Source: Sphingomonas paeninsulae
GTDB taxonomy: Bacteria > Pseudomonadota > Alphaproteobacteria > Sphingomonadales > Sphingomonadaceae
Assembly: GCF_003660165.1 (NCBI RefSeq)
Contig: NZ_CP032829.1
Coordinates: 2,741,001 to 2,805,000, forward strand
Direction of reading: 5' to 3'
Length of the DNA: 64,000 bases
This document shows, piece by piece, positions 9,750-17,833 of this stretch. A program made the position numbers and the translations under genes. The number at the start of each line of letters is the position of its first letter. Positions within the stretch are counted from its first letter, which is position 1. A model generated the notes under the pieces. It was not told the DNA's origin. It did not search any database and saw nothing but the letters and a program-made list of their open reading frames with translations.

Positions 9750-10697
9750 ATGACAGCATTTCTCGATTTTGAAAAACCCGTTGCCGAACTTCAGGCGCGT
9801 ATCGCCGCATTGCGTGAAACCGCAGATGGCGGCGAGGCCGACATTTCGGTCGAAGTTTCGCGTATCGAGGCGAAAGCCGACAAATTGCTGCGGGATACTT
9901 ATACAAAGCTGACCCCCTGGCAAAAAACGCAGGTGGCACGGCACCCCGATCGTCCGCATTTCCGGGATTACGTCGCGGGCATGCTCAGCGACTTCACCCT
10001 GCTATCTGGCGACCGTGCATTTGGCGACGATCAGGCAATTCTGGGCGGCCTGGGCTATATCGACGGACGGCGCGTCATGGTGATCGGGCATGAGAAGGGC
10101 AACGACACCGCCAGTCGCATACGCCACAATTTCGGCATGGGGCGACCCGAGGGTTATCGTAAGGCGATCAGGCTGATGCAGTTGGCGGATCGCTTTGGTG
10201 TTCCGGTAGTAACGCTTGTCGATACATCGGGTGCTTTCCCCGGAGTGCAGGCAGAGGAACGTGGTCAGGCGGAGGCGATCGCCCGATCGACTGAGCAATG
10301 CCTTGCGCTCGGCGTCCCGATGATTTCGGCCATCGTAGGCGAGGGAGGTTCGGGCGGCGCGATTGCGCTTGCTGCGGGAAACCGTGTCCTGATGTTCGAA
10401 CATGCTGTTTACGCTGTCATCTCGCCCGAAGGCTGCGCATCGATATTGTGGCGGAGCGGTGAGCGTGCTGCCGATGCCGCCGAAGCGATGAAGGTCACGG
10501 CTTCGGATCTAAACCGGTTGAAAGTCGTTGATCGCATCGTCGCTGAACCGGTCGGCGGTGCGCATCGGAATCCCGCTGTCGCCATCGCCAATCTGAAAAT
10601 GGCGATTGTTGACGAACTGGATACACTGACGCCGATGACTTCGCAGGCCTTACGCACTGACCGCCGCAATAAATTCCTGTCGATGGGAAACCTGTAG
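9750..10697 (+). CDS. accA: Acetyl-CoA carboxylase carboxyltransferase subunit alpha
   Basis: The alpha subunit of the carboxyltransferase that transfers CO2 from biotin to acetyl-CoA, the first step of fatty-acid synthesis; it works with AccD. Length 315 residues with the typical LDFEKPVAELQARI N terminus, the GRPEGYRKA segment and the oxyanion region GEGGSGGAIALA. It is followed by a strong inverted repeat at 10716-10743. Confidence 0.95.
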   Translation: MTAFLDFEKPVAELQARIAALRETADGGEADISVEVSRIEAKADKLLRDTYTKLTPWQKTQVARHPDRPHFRDYVAGMLSDFTLLSGDRAFGDDQAILGGLGYIDGRRVMVIGHEKGNDTASRIRHNFGMGRPEGYRKAIRLMQLADRFGVPVVTLVDTSGAFPGVQAEERGQAEAIARSTEQCLALGVPMISAIVGEGGSGGAIALAAGNRVLMFEHAVYAVISPEGCASILWRSGERAADAAEAMKVTASDLNRLKVVDRIVAEPVGGAHRNPAVAIANLKMAIVDELDTLTPMTSQALRTDRRNKFLSMGNL

Positions 10698-10715
10698 TCG
10701 GCCGAAATGCAAATC

Positions 10716-10743
10716 GGGCGGCAAACCGATGTTTGCCGCCCGA
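10716..10743. terminator. Bidirectional hairpin terminator between accA and the Flp pilin genes
   Basis: A perfect 12-bp stem (CGGGCGGCAAAC / GTTTGCCGCCCG) with a CGAT loop. It lies between the convergent accA and Flp pilin genes. The T tract is weak on both sides, so the efficiency is uncertain. Confidence 0.7.
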
Positions 10744-10791
10744 AATATTCAGCAAGTCTGTCGATCTGCTTTTATAGGCAGATCAGAAGGA

Positions 10792-10959
10792 TCAACCCAC
10801 CTTCATGTTGGTCGAAACGTTAGTGAACGTCGTTGTAAGCTTCGAACCAAGTGCGCTCATTGCAGTGATGGCGGCGACAGCGATCAGAGCGGCAATCAGG
10901 CCATACTCGATTGCGGTTGCGCCCTTGGTATCCTTGAACATTTTGCGAACGAATTTCAT
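10792..10959 (-). CDS. Flp family type IVb pilin
   Basis: A 55-residue prepilin. A short basic leader is followed by the KGATAIEYGLIAALIAV hydrophobic helix, with the G-A-T processing region and E-Y pair that mark Flp/Fap pilins cleaved by a TadV/CpaA-type prepilin peptidase. AGGAG lies eight bases before the ATG. The tad assembly genes are not in this window. A second pilin gene lies just upstream. Confidence 0.9.
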   Translation of the reverse strand: MKFVRKMFKDTKGATAIEYGLIAALIAVAAITAMSALGSKLTTTFTNVSTNMKVG

Positions 10960-11067
10960 AACTAGTCTCCTGTAAGTGTCTCTAACTACCCGACTGTCCC
11001 CGCCGAAGCACGTTCAGTAATATTGGTATTATGCAGAACAAGTTGCCAAATGTTTAATACGAAATAG

Positions 11068-11241
11068 CTAGTTGGCGTTCTGCACTTTGGTGGAAATATT
11101 GTTCCACAAACCGCTTGTTGCGGCTCCAAGCGCTTGAAGTCCTGCTAACATGCCAAGACAAACAAGTGCCACGATCAAGCCATACTCAACAGCAGTCGCT
11201 CCCTTTTTATTGAGGGCAAGCGCGCGCATCAGTTTCAACAT
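11068..11241 (-). CDS. Flp family type IVb pilin
   Basis: A 57-residue second Flp pilin (KKGATAVEYGLIVALVCLG). It differs from its neighbour in the C-terminal half (a tryptophan and Asn-rich end), so the two are diverged paralogues. A gap of 108 bp separates the two genes. It is divergent from the Nudix gene. Confidence 0.9.
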   Translation of the reverse strand: MLKLMRALALNKKGATAVEYGLIVALVCLGMLAGLQALGAATSGLWNNISTKVQNAN

Positions 11242-11354
11242 CGCCTTGTCCCCGGTCCCGTTGTGCCTCTAGAGGCCAGAAGATCGATACTGCGTGCGGA
11301 GTTAAGAAAATCCTTATATCCCCGGAACAGAGTGAAACTGACGCGCTGTGGGTC

Positions 11355-11735
11355 GTGGCTGCGGCGCTCATCGCTGCGGATGGCCGGGTGTTGGTGCAAC
11401 GACGGCCGCCCGGAAAATCGCTTGCGGGACTGTGGGAGTTTCCTGGAGGAAAGCCTGAAATCGGCGAAAGCCCGGAGCAAGCACTGGTCCGCGAGCTCGA
11501 TGAAGAGTTGGGTATTGCGGTGGAAACGCGTGATCTCACGGCGTCAGCCTTTGCCAGCGAGGCGCTTGGTCACAGGCACTTGATCCTGCTGCTTTATATT
11601 TGTCGAATTTGGGAGGGCGCGCCTAGAGCGCTCCATGCGAGCGAGTTGCGTTGGGTGGATTTTGCGGAATTAAATCGCCTTGATATGCCACCTGCGGATC
11701 GTCCGCTGATCGCAGCACTCGCCAAACTGATCTAG
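11355..11735 (+). CDS. mutT: Nudix hydrolase, MutT-like
   Basis: A MutT-type pyrophosphohydrolase that probably removes 8-oxo-dGTP. The complete Nudix box G-x5-E-x7-R-E-L-x-E-E-L-G-I is present (GGKPEIGESPEQALV, then RELDEELGI). Length 126 residues from GTG 11355. Homology seems to begin earlier (ETDALWVVAAALI), so the true start may lie 15-40 bases upstream at a non-standard codon. The 3' end overlaps the convergent methyltransferase by four bases. Confidence 0.85.
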   Translation: MAAALIAADGRVLVQRRPPGKSLAGLWEFPGGKPEIGESPEQALVRELDEELGIAVETRDLTASAFASEALGHRHLILLLYICRIWEGAPRALHASELRWVDFAELNRLDMPPADRPLIAALAKLI

Positions 11736-12616
11736 TCGCGCCTGGCCAATGCTGCAGCCAGTGAAGTTGTCCCGCTGCCACGCTTTGCCGGTTTCGGTTG
11801 ATCGGGCGAGGGTGCCCACCCTGTCAGCGTCACGAGGCTGATGGTTTCGCGAACCTTGCCATTGGCGTCGGCACGCGCGGCAAACGATGCGATGGCTGCG
11901 GAAAGCCACTTTCGTGTAACTCCGTGGCGCTGGGCGAGGACGTTCGTTGCAGCGGCCGCGCGAAGGTCGTCGATAAGGCGTCCAAAGTCCCGATAGCTGA
12001 GATCGAAACTATCGAGATCGGCTACCGGTAATGCGAACCCGGCGCGAACCAGCAAGTCACCGGCAGAGGCAACATCGACCTGAGGGTGGAGGCGAGCTGC
12101 GCTTGTGCCGACAGCAGCGTCCGCTGCGGCGATGGCGGCACGCGTGGTGGGCAGGCTGGGAGCGGCGGCCATACATCCAAGGAACAGGCCGTCAGGCCTT
12201 AAGGCACGGCGAACAAGCAGCAGTGCCCCAGGCAGGTCGGCCACCGTATCGAGCAACCCCGCCACAAGTACGAGATCGAAAGTTTCCGGAGGAAAGGGCA
12301 GGCGGTCTTCGTCTACTCGGACGCCGTGATAAAGTGCGGCACGAACGGCGGATGGATCGGCAACAGTAACTGCAATGCCTTTTGCTTTGACCTCCGCAAT
12401 CAACCGTCCTTCGGCACCAAGGATGAGCGCCGACGTGAAATCGCGCTTTACGGTACTTAGTCGGTCGAGCAGTTCGTCGATGATCAGGCCGGTGAAGAAA
12501 GCCTCGGGCATCGCCGTCGTCCGGTCGCGCCGGATGCTCCGTGCGTTGCGGTCGAATAACTCTGGCGGGCGAGACGTCACGGGGCCGCTTGTGCCAAGGT
12601 TCGCCAGCGCCGACAA
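11732..12616 (-). CDS. BioC/NDUFAF5-like methyltransferase-domain protein
   Basis: A 294-residue protein with a methyltransferase-like fold. It begins with LFDRNARSIRRDR, typical of the NDUFAF5/BioC-like group, and has a ...FDLVLVAGLLDTVADLPGALLLVRRAL...PDGLFL segment (motifs IV-VI). Motif I reads ALILGAEG, lacking the usual D/E-x-G-x-G-x-G, so SAM binding may be altered. It is divergent from comF. The substrate is unknown. Confidence 0.78.
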   Translation of the reverse strand: MSALANLGTSGPVTSRPPELFDRNARSIRRDRTTAMPEAFFTGLIIDELLDRLSTVKRDFTSALILGAEGRLIAEVKAKGIAVTVADPSAVRAALYHGVRVDEDRLPFPPETFDLVLVAGLLDTVADLPGALLLVRRALRPDGLFLGCMAAAPSLPTTRAAIAAADAAVGTSAARLHPQVDVASAGDLLVRAGFALPVADLDSFDLSYRDFGRLIDDLRAAAATNVLAQRHGVTRKWLSAAIASFAARADANGKVRETISLVTLTGWAPSPDQPKPAKRGSGTTSLAAALARRD

Positions 12617-12623
12617 GGTCGCG

Positions 12624-13331
12624 ATGTCGCCTGTCTATCAACTCATGCGCCCGATCCTCGACTATGTCCTGCCGCCGCGTTGTCCGGGGTGCGGCAATGT
12701 AGTCGAAGCAGATCATCGATTTTGCGTGCCGTGCTGGCAACAGCTCGATTTCCTGACGGGATCGGGTTGTGCACGCTGTTCGATCCCAATGAGCGTTCAG
12801 GATGGCTTGACATGCGGTCCATGCCTCGGAAGTCCGCCTTCGTTCGATGGTGTCATCGCGGCGGTGGCCTATGGCGATATCGCGCGGCGCGTTGCGTTAC
12901 GGCTGAAATATGGACGCCGCACCGGTTTTGCTCGGACGATTGCTTCAGTATTGGCACCGCGCCTGCAATCCGACGTTGCTTTATATATTCCCGTTCCTCT
13001 CCATCGTTGGCGCTTGTGGTCCCGTGGCTTCAACCAATCCCATGCAATCGGGACCGCGCTAGCGAGGTTGCATGGCGTAAGTTGCCGATCCGACATCCTG
13101 ATCAGAACGCGCGCGACACCGCCGTTGCGGGGCATGAACGCGTCGGAGCGACAACGTACTGTAAAATCTGCCTTTGCAACTACGATCAAACTGCAGGGAC
13201 AGCACATCTATCTGGTCGATGACGTGTTCACGACCGGCGCGACCGCCGACGCCTGCGCCCGCGTGTTAAAAAGAGCGGGAGCAGGGCGCGTAACGGTTGT
13301 ATGTTGGACTCGGGTGATCCGCGACGATTGA
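12624..13331 (+). CDS. comF: ComF family protein (phosphoribosyltransferase fold)
   Basis: A 235-residue ComF-type protein associated with DNA uptake. It has an N-terminal four-cysteine zinc finger (CPGC...CVPC, CARC...CGPC) and a C-terminal PRTase-type motif (YLVDDVFTTGATADAC). ATG 12624 fits the family start; the frame extends upstream but antisense to the methyltransferase. Only seven bases separate the two divergent start codons, so the promoters must overlap the coding sequences. Confidence 0.88.
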   Translation: MSPVYQLMRPILDYVLPPRCPGCGNVVEADHRFCVPCWQQLDFLTGSGCARCSIPMSVQDGLTCGPCLGSPPSFDGVIAAVAYGDIARRVALRLKYGRRTGFARTIASVLAPRLQSDVALYIPVPLHRWRLWSRGFNQSHAIGTALARLHGVSCRSDILIRTRATPPLRGMNASERQRTVKSAFATTIKLQGQHIYLVDDVFTTGATADACARVLKRAGAGRVTVVCWTRVIRDD

Positions 13332-13381
13332 CAAGCCGGGTGGCCGACCACAACTCTACAGGACAAATGGAGTGTGCGTTC

Positions 13382-13639
13382 GTGCCCAAAATACAGGTCT
13401 ATACAAAGCCGTTCTGTCCCTATTGCTATCGTGCCCTGGCGTTGCTGGGCACGAAGGGTGCGACCGTCGTGGAAACAGACATTTCGATGGATAGGGCAGG
13501 TCGCGATGAAATGTTATCGCGAGCGAATGGCCGAACGACTGTACCGCAGATTTTCATCGGTAACCGCCATATCGGCGGATCTGATGATCTCGCCGCGTTG
13601 GAACGGGCAGGCGAACTCGACGCATTGCTCGCAGCCTGA
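13382..13639 (+). CDS. grxC: Glutaredoxin 3
   Basis: An 85-residue glutathione-dependent thiol oxidoreductase. The active site C-P-Y-C (TKPFCPYCYRA) and the cis-proline TVPQIFI are present, and the GG-S-D-D-L glutathione site follows. I chose GTG 13382 because it gives the family length and has GGAG nine bases before it; ATG 13367 with AGGA is the alternative. Confidence 0.92.
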   Translation: MPKIQVYTKPFCPYCYRALALLGTKGATVVETDISMDRAGRDEMLSRANGRTTVPQIFIGNRHIGGSDDLAALERAGELDALLAA

Positions 13640-13642
13640 CGC

Positions 13643-14461
13643 GTGAAGATCGCCATCTTGCAAATGACATCGGGCATCGACCCGGCAGCTAATGCGCGGA
13701 CGATCGTCAGTGCTGTGACGCAGGCCGGCGTGGGCGGGGCCAAAATGTTGTTCACGCCCGAAATGTCGGGCCTTGTTGACCGCGATCGCTCGCGTGGGCG
13801 CGCCAGTGTGCGGAGTGAGGGTGATGACGTAGTATTACGCGCCGTCTGCGCTGCCGCCAAAGAACAGGGCATTTGGGTTTCGATCGGTTCGTTGGCAATT
13901 TCTGGAGCGCGGGACGATGGCAGGCTGGTCAATCGAAGTTTCCTGATCGACCCAGCGGGCAAGGTCACAGCACGCTACGACAAGATTCATTTGTTCGATG
14001 TGGACCTGCCAACCGGTGAAAGCTGGCGCGAGTCTGCTGCTTATGCTCCCGGTGAACGAGCGGTGGTCACGGAATCTCCGCTCGGAAAACTGGGGCTAAC
14101 GGTTTGTTATGACCTGCGTTTCCCCGCGCTTTATTCTGCGTTGACCGATGCGGGTGCTACCGTCCTGACCGTCCCTGCGGCGTTCACCGTGCCGACCGGA
14201 CGGGCGCACTGGCATCTATTGCTACGCGCCCGCGCGGTCGAGGCCGGTGCTTTCGTGGTTGCCGCCGCGCAGACAGGCCTTCATGAGGACGGTCGGGAGA
14301 CGTTCGGACATTCGCTCGTTGTAGATCCATGGGGAAATGTGTTGCTCGACATGGGAACAGAACCGACGCTGGGGATGTGCGATCTCGACCTTGCCGAAGT
14401 CGATCGCATTCGCGGTCGGATACCGGCGTTGTCGCATCGACGCCCGATTACGCTGACGTGA
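13643..14461 (+). CDS. Carbon-nitrogen hydrolase, Nit1-like (deaminated glutathione amidase type)
   Basis: A 272-residue nitrilase-superfamily amidase. The E-K-C triad is present: E in LFTPEMS, K in YDKIHLFD and C in LTVCYDLRFP. The close match to the Nit1/YbeM branch suggests hydrolysis of deaminated glutathione, which fits with the adjacent glutaredoxin, but that is inference. The GTG start lies four bases after grxC. The stop overlaps the next gene (GTGA). Confidence 0.88.
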   Translation: MKIAILQMTSGIDPAANARTIVSAVTQAGVGGAKMLFTPEMSGLVDRDRSRGRASVRSEGDDVVLRAVCAAAKEQGIWVSIGSLAISGARDDGRLVNRSFLIDPAGKVTARYDKIHLFDVDLPTGESWRESAAYAPGERAVVTESPLGKLGLTVCYDLRFPALYSALTDAGATVLTVPAAFTVPTGRAHWHLLLRARAVEAGAFVVAAAQTGLHEDGRETFGHSLVVDPWGNVLLDMGTEPTLGMCDLDLAEVDRIRGRIPALSHRRPITLT

Positions 14462-14880
14462 TCGTATTCGATCTCCAGTGCGAGAAGGCGCACGGCTTTG
14501 AAGCATGGTTTGCAAGCAGCACCGCCTTCGAGTCGCAATGCGAGGCTGGACAAGTGATTTGTCCGTTTTGCGGTTCGGCAAAAATCGGGAAGGCCGTGAT
14601 GGCACCCAGAATTGCGGCAAAGGCGTCGATGTCGCGTGGTTCGATGACGCCCGCCGAGGCGATGACGAAGCTTGCGACCATGCAGACCGAACTATTGAAG
14701 GATTCGAAATGGGTCGGCAGTGCATTTGCCGAGAAGGCGCGGGCTATGGCGGATGGGGATGCAGCCCCGGCAACGATACACGGCACCGCGACACCAAAAG
14801 AGGCTATTGCCCTTCGCGAAGAAGGTATCAGCGCATTGCCGCTGCCCTTTCCTGTGATCCCGCCCGAAAAGCGCAATTGA
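14458..14880 (+). CDS. DUF1178 family protein
   Basis: A 140-residue protein with the DUF1178 pattern: MIVFDLQCEKAHGFEAWF at the N terminus, a CPFCGSAKIGKA zinc-ribbon-like segment, and a C-terminal ALPLPFP motif. It is probably metal binding; function unknown. The GTG start overlaps the amidase stop. It is the last host gene before the tRNA insertion site. Confidence 0.88.
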   Translation: MIVFDLQCEKAHGFEAWFASSTAFESQCEAGQVICPFCGSAKIGKAVMAPRIAAKASMSRGSMTPAEAMTKLATMQTELLKDSKWVGSAFAEKARAMADGDAAPATIHGTATPKEAIALREEGISALPLPFPVIPPEKRN

Positions 14881-14905
14881 CCACGGGCCGTTCGCACCGG
14901 TACGA
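14877..14905 (+). promoter_or_regulatory. Original host promoter of the tRNA-Arg gene
   Basis: TTGACC at 14877 and GTACGA at 14900, 17 bp apart. The -35 box begins exactly 39 bp before the first tRNA base. After integration it transcribes only the truncated 5' half of the tRNA at attL. The prophage copy at 60011 has the same spacing to its tRNA. Confidence 0.5.
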
Positions 14906-14915
14906 GCAACCTCGT

Positions 14916-14954
14916 GCCCCGATAGCTCAGCTGGACAGAGCAACGGTTTCCTAA
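14916..14954 (+). repeat. attL: 39-bp core, 5' half of tRNA-Arg(CCT)
   Basis: Identical to 60050-60088. It covers the tRNA from its first base through the anticodon loop (GCCCCGATAGCTCAGCTGG... to CCTAA). After that the two copies diverge: here the sequence is phage-derived and cannot complete a tRNA. It is a truncated gene remnant. Confidence 0.93.
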
Positions 14955-14997
14955 GTCGTTTGGCGCTTTTCTCGCCATCGTCATTTTATGGCAGATT

Positions 14998-16110
14998 TCA
15001 GCCATTTTTGATACCCCTCTTAGTTGCAGACCGTTGCTCCTGTGCCCCGGATTGTGTCACCCCGTGCATTGCTTTCAATTTCTGCGCTGGCGTCAGGAAC
15101 TCTAGATAAAGCTCTGTTGTCTTGATGCTGTCGTGCCCGAGAAGGCCTTGCAGCGTGTAGATGGAACCGCGACCCTCGCGCAGATATGTGACCGCATAAA
15201 GGTGCCGGTAATCGTGGAAGCGATAGGGTTCGAAATCCGTTTTCGATTGTGACGCTTTTTGTGCCACCCTTCGCTTGATGTCGCCGAACCTCGATGCTGG
15301 TGATCCCCACCGTTCGCCAGTGCCATGCCAGAACACCCAAGGCTTGCCGATGAACTGTGCCTGTCGGGCGACAATGGCCTTCATCTGGCGCGTGTAGGGA
15401 ATGACCCGCATCTTGTTCCGCTTTCCTACAATAGTCACGGATTCGTCCAGGGGGTCTAACTGAGAATGCTTCAGGCCAAATAGCTCGGCTTGCCGTAACC
15501 CTGAGATCAACGCGAATTCGCAAGCGTCACGGAAACGATCTGGCGCAGCCTTTTCAAGCATACGCATCGAATCTCGCTCGGGCAGGCAAATCGGGTCGCG
15601 CTTTTCCTGAAGGATGCGCGCCGTCCGAAATGCCAGCGTCGGGTTGCTGTCTATCCAGTTCTCGCTCATCGCATAGTCCAGCACACTTGAGAGCGCGGTA
15701 AGATCGCGCTTCAATGTGGCGACCGTGCAAACTCGGAGACGCGCCTTTCGGATCGTTCGGAGCAATTCAGGATTGATGTCGTTTAAGGTCTTGTCATCAA
15801 GGAACGTGCGCAGCTGCGCGAGGCTCACCAGATACCGCTTGAACGTGCTGGCGGACAGGTTCTCAACGCCATGCTCGTTCCATGCGACGACTGCCGATTG
15901 CCAGCTTTGTGGCGCTATGATGCCAAAGCAGGCCTCGTTCTCGATGCGGGCGCGCTCTGCCTTCAGGCGTCTTTCCGCGAGCGCGCGAACACGCGTGAGT
16001 AGGCTGAATCGATACTCGGTGCCTTGGACCTTGAAACGCGCCCACCAGATGCCGTTGCGCGGATAGATGTTCGGCACTTGGATTCCTTCCGATTGACCGA
16101 TTGCGCCCAT
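14998..16110 (-). CDS. int: Phage tyrosine integrase
   Basis: A 370-residue tyrosine recombinase that catalyses attP x attB recombination. An N-terminal arm domain comes first, then core binding (about 70-170) and the catalytic domain. Catalytic residues are R in ISGLRQAEL, K in VGKRNKMR, H-x-x-R in HDYRH, H in LLGHDS and Y in TELYLEF. It sits 43 bp from attL with its 3' end facing the site. Its 5' end overlaps the preceding HTH gene by 148 bp, so int expression probably depends on translation of that gene. Confidence 0.95.
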   Translation of the reverse strand: MGAIGQSEGIQVPNIYPRNGIWWARFKVQGTEYRFSLLTRVRALAERRLKAERARIENEACFGIIAPQSWQSAVVAWNEHGVENLSASTFKRYLVSLAQLRTFLDDKTLNDINPELLRTIRKARLRVCTVATLKRDLTALSSVLDYAMSENWIDSNPTLAFRTARILQEKRDPICLPERDSMRMLEKAAPDRFRDACEFALISGLRQAELFGLKHSQLDPLDESVTIVGKRNKMRVIPYTRQMKAIVARQAQFIGKPWVFWHGTGERWGSPASRFGDIKRRVAQKASQSKTDFEPYRFHDYRHLYAVTYLREGRGSIYTLQGLLGHDSIKTTELYLEFLTPAQKLKAMHGVTQSGAQEQRSATKRGIKNG

Positions 16111-16262
16111 TGGCGAAGTATCTGGACATCAAATGTCCACCGGCCAGCAGGCTTGCCCGCGCCGGGTATCTCCTCACGAGCAGCAAGGTCTTGAAGCGTG
16201 CGCTTAGGCAGTCCCGTTATCAAGACAGCTTCAGCGATGCATACGCGCTCTGCAATCGTCAT
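15963..16262 (-). CDS. Small HTH protein, probable excisionase
   Basis: A 99-residue protein with a MerR/AlpA-like winged-helix start (AVLITGLPKRTLQDLAAREEIPGAGKPAGRWTF...). The position directly upstream of int and the type of HTH suggest a recombination directionality factor. The C-terminal third overlaps int in another frame and is basic. Excisionase function is inferred from context. Confidence 0.7.
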   Translation of the reverse strand: MTIAERVCIAEAVLITGLPKRTLQDLAAREEIPGAGKPAGRWTFDVQILRQWAQSVNRKESKCRTSIRATASGGRVSRSKAPSIDSAYSRVFARSRKDA

Positions 16263-16627
16263 CCCCCGGCTCCCGCAAGCTCGCGCGACATTGCGACCGG
16301 CCAGTCGGGTGCGCGGGAACTGGCAGGGGCGGCAACTCTCGGCCTGTCGTGATGCCAGACTAGACCTTGCACGATCTCAATATCGGCATGATGCTTGCCG
16401 TCGAGGGCAAGGTAATACCCACTGTCCCGCTCGCCTTCTGGTGTCAGCGTTAGATGCGACACGAAAAAATACGGAGCGGCGTTCTCATTCTTGCCAAGCG
16501 TCGTTTCGCGCATGACCTGCTTAAACATGAAGTGCCGTTTCCGCCAGCGTGCGCCGGTGAAGTGATACACCTTCAGCACGTCGCCGGCTGCGATGCTCCG
16601 ACCGGTTTTGTCGTAAATCTGGGTCAC
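16259..16627 (-). CDS. Phage protein of unknown function
   Basis: A 122-residue protein with an SH3-like start (YDKTGRSIAAGDVLKVYHFTGARWRKRHFMFKQV). It is not a family I can name. It is coupled by ATGA overlaps to both neighbours in the leftward operon. Confidence 0.7.
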   Translation of the reverse strand: MTQIYDKTGRSIAAGDVLKVYHFTGARWRKRHFMFKQVMRETTLGKNENAAPYFFVSHLTLTPEGERDSGYYLALDGKHHADIEIVQGLVWHHDRPRVAAPASSRAPDWPVAMSRELAGAGG

Positions 16628-16824
16628 AATTCCCCCTCAGCATGAAACACGACCCCAACCAGCGCATCGTCGGCGAATTGGCGGATAACCCTAAGACGCG
16701 TCGGTTTAAGCAACTCTGCATCTTGAGCGCTGAAAGGCTCTGGATTGGTCATGCGGATTGGCCCGTCTTGGTTAAACGCCTTGCGGCCTTGCCAGTTTGG
16801 CGGGATGGTGGTGTCAGTGGTCAT
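16624..16824 (-). CDS. Phage hypothetical protein
   Basis: A 66-residue protein. ATG 16824 is preferred because it overlaps the upstream stop (ATGA); the frame is open up to 16872. No motif recognised. Confidence 0.65.
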   Translation of the reverse strand: MTTDTTIPPNWQGRKAFNQDGPIRMTNPEPFSAQDAELLKPTRLRVIRQFADDALVGVVFHAEGEL

Positions 16825-16967
16825 CTCTTGAACCCCCACGTTATATCTCCGATGATGCCCCTGTCGTGCCACGCTGGCTTTTTGGGTCGGTAAAGTGCGG
16901 CGATTAATGCGAGCGCAGCCAAAGCCTGCGCTTTCCGCAACTCTTTTATGATCTCATCTTCCCTCAT
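16821..16967 (-). CDS. Small phage protein
   Basis: A 48-residue protein (MREDEIIKELRKAQALAALALIAALYRPK...) with an amphipathic N-terminal helix. It overlaps the next gene by ATGA and fills the gap to the methyltransferase. No family recognised. Confidence 0.6.
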   Translation of the reverse strand: MREDEIIKELRKAQALAALALIAALYRPKKPAWHDRGIIGDITWGFKR

Positions 16968-17015
16968 CTCAAGCCACCCCGCGCGCTGGGTCGGCGAGGG
17001 TGAATAAAAATTTTC

Positions 17016-17744
17016 TCATGCCGCCTCTCCGAAAAGTGAACCTTGCCGCTGGGCATCCTCAATGCGCTCGCAAGCCAACCCGAAATATACCGGGTCTTTC
17101 TCAATGCCGATGAATGACCGCCCCTCAAGCATCGCAGCAACGCCAGTCGATCCGCTGCCCATGAAGGGATCGAGGCACGACCCGCCTTCAGGCACCAGCG
17201 CAACGACTATCTCGCGCATCAGCGGCAACCATTTTTGCGTCGGATGGGCAACCTTTTCGCTGGCGCGGATACCGGCGCGATAGGTGTCCGAATAGAACAC
17301 GTTACGACGCCTTGGATCGGCATCATTGAACGGCGCACCGGGCGTATAGCCGTATAGCGCGAACTCAAATCCGCTAGGCCACCAGTTCCCCGGCATAGCG
17401 GGAGGCGGGCAAGCCTTGATCCAGCACGCGGGCTTGACCGTAAACCGATCTTCCAGCGCCAGTTCGAAGAAGCTGACTTGTGACGCGCCACAGAAAACAA
17501 AGAATGCGTTGGCAAGTTCGCCTGATGCAGCGATTGCCTCTATCGTTTCATCGCGTGTGGCTGCTCCGTCCCATGCAAATTGCAGGGTGCGCTTGCCGTC
17601 CAACTTGTTCTGCGCGCCAAAGTTATTTCGTATGGCATACGGCGGATCTGCAATGAGGGTGTCCACTTTGCCAATCGTCGGCAGGATGTCGCGGCAGTCG
17701 CCTAGGTAAAGCTTAGCGTTTCCGATTATGAAAGGTTCAGCCAT
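17016..17744 (-). CDS. Phage DNA methyltransferase (adenine-N6 or cytosine-N4, D21-type order)
   Basis: A 242-residue SAM-dependent DNA methyltransferase. The catalytic D-P-P-Y (IADPPYAI) comes before the SAM-binding motif (DPFMGSGSTGVAAMLEGR), and the C-terminal IEKDPVYFGLACERI is typical of solitary phage enzymes. No cognate endonuclease is nearby, so protection against host restriction is likely. ATG 17744 overlaps the upstream stop (TGATG). Confidence 0.9.
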   Translation of the reverse strand: MAEPFIIGNAKLYLGDCRDILPTIGKVDTLIADPPYAIRNNFGAQNKLDGKRTLQFAWDGAATRDETIEAIAASGELANAFFVFCGASQVSFFELALEDRFTVKPACWIKACPPPAMPGNWWPSGFEFALYGYTPGAPFNDADPRRRNVFYSDTYRAGIRASEKVAHPTQKWLPLMREIVVALVPEGGSCLDPFMGSGSTGVAAMLEGRSFIGIEKDPVYFGLACERIEDAQRQGSLFGEAA

Positions 17745-17833
17745 CACTTTTCCCCCTCCTTGCGATCCCGCTCTGGCTCAGCGAGGCGGGGCGGAGTGGA
17801 CAGGGCGGGATCAGCGTTTACGTGCACGGCCAT
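17744..17833 (-). CDS. Very small phage ORF
   Basis: 29 codons (MAVHVNADPALSTPP...), linked by TGATG to the methyltransferase and overlapping the end of the upstream 414-residue gene. It may be a real short protein or just a coupling leader for the methyltransferase. Confidence 0.4.
   Translation of the reverse strand: MAVHVNADPALSTPPRLAEPERDRKEGEK

Noticed and set aside
14916-14954. A second functional tRNA-Arg
   Set aside because: Only the 5' half is present; the following phage sequence cannot form the anticodon 3' arm, T arm or acceptor.
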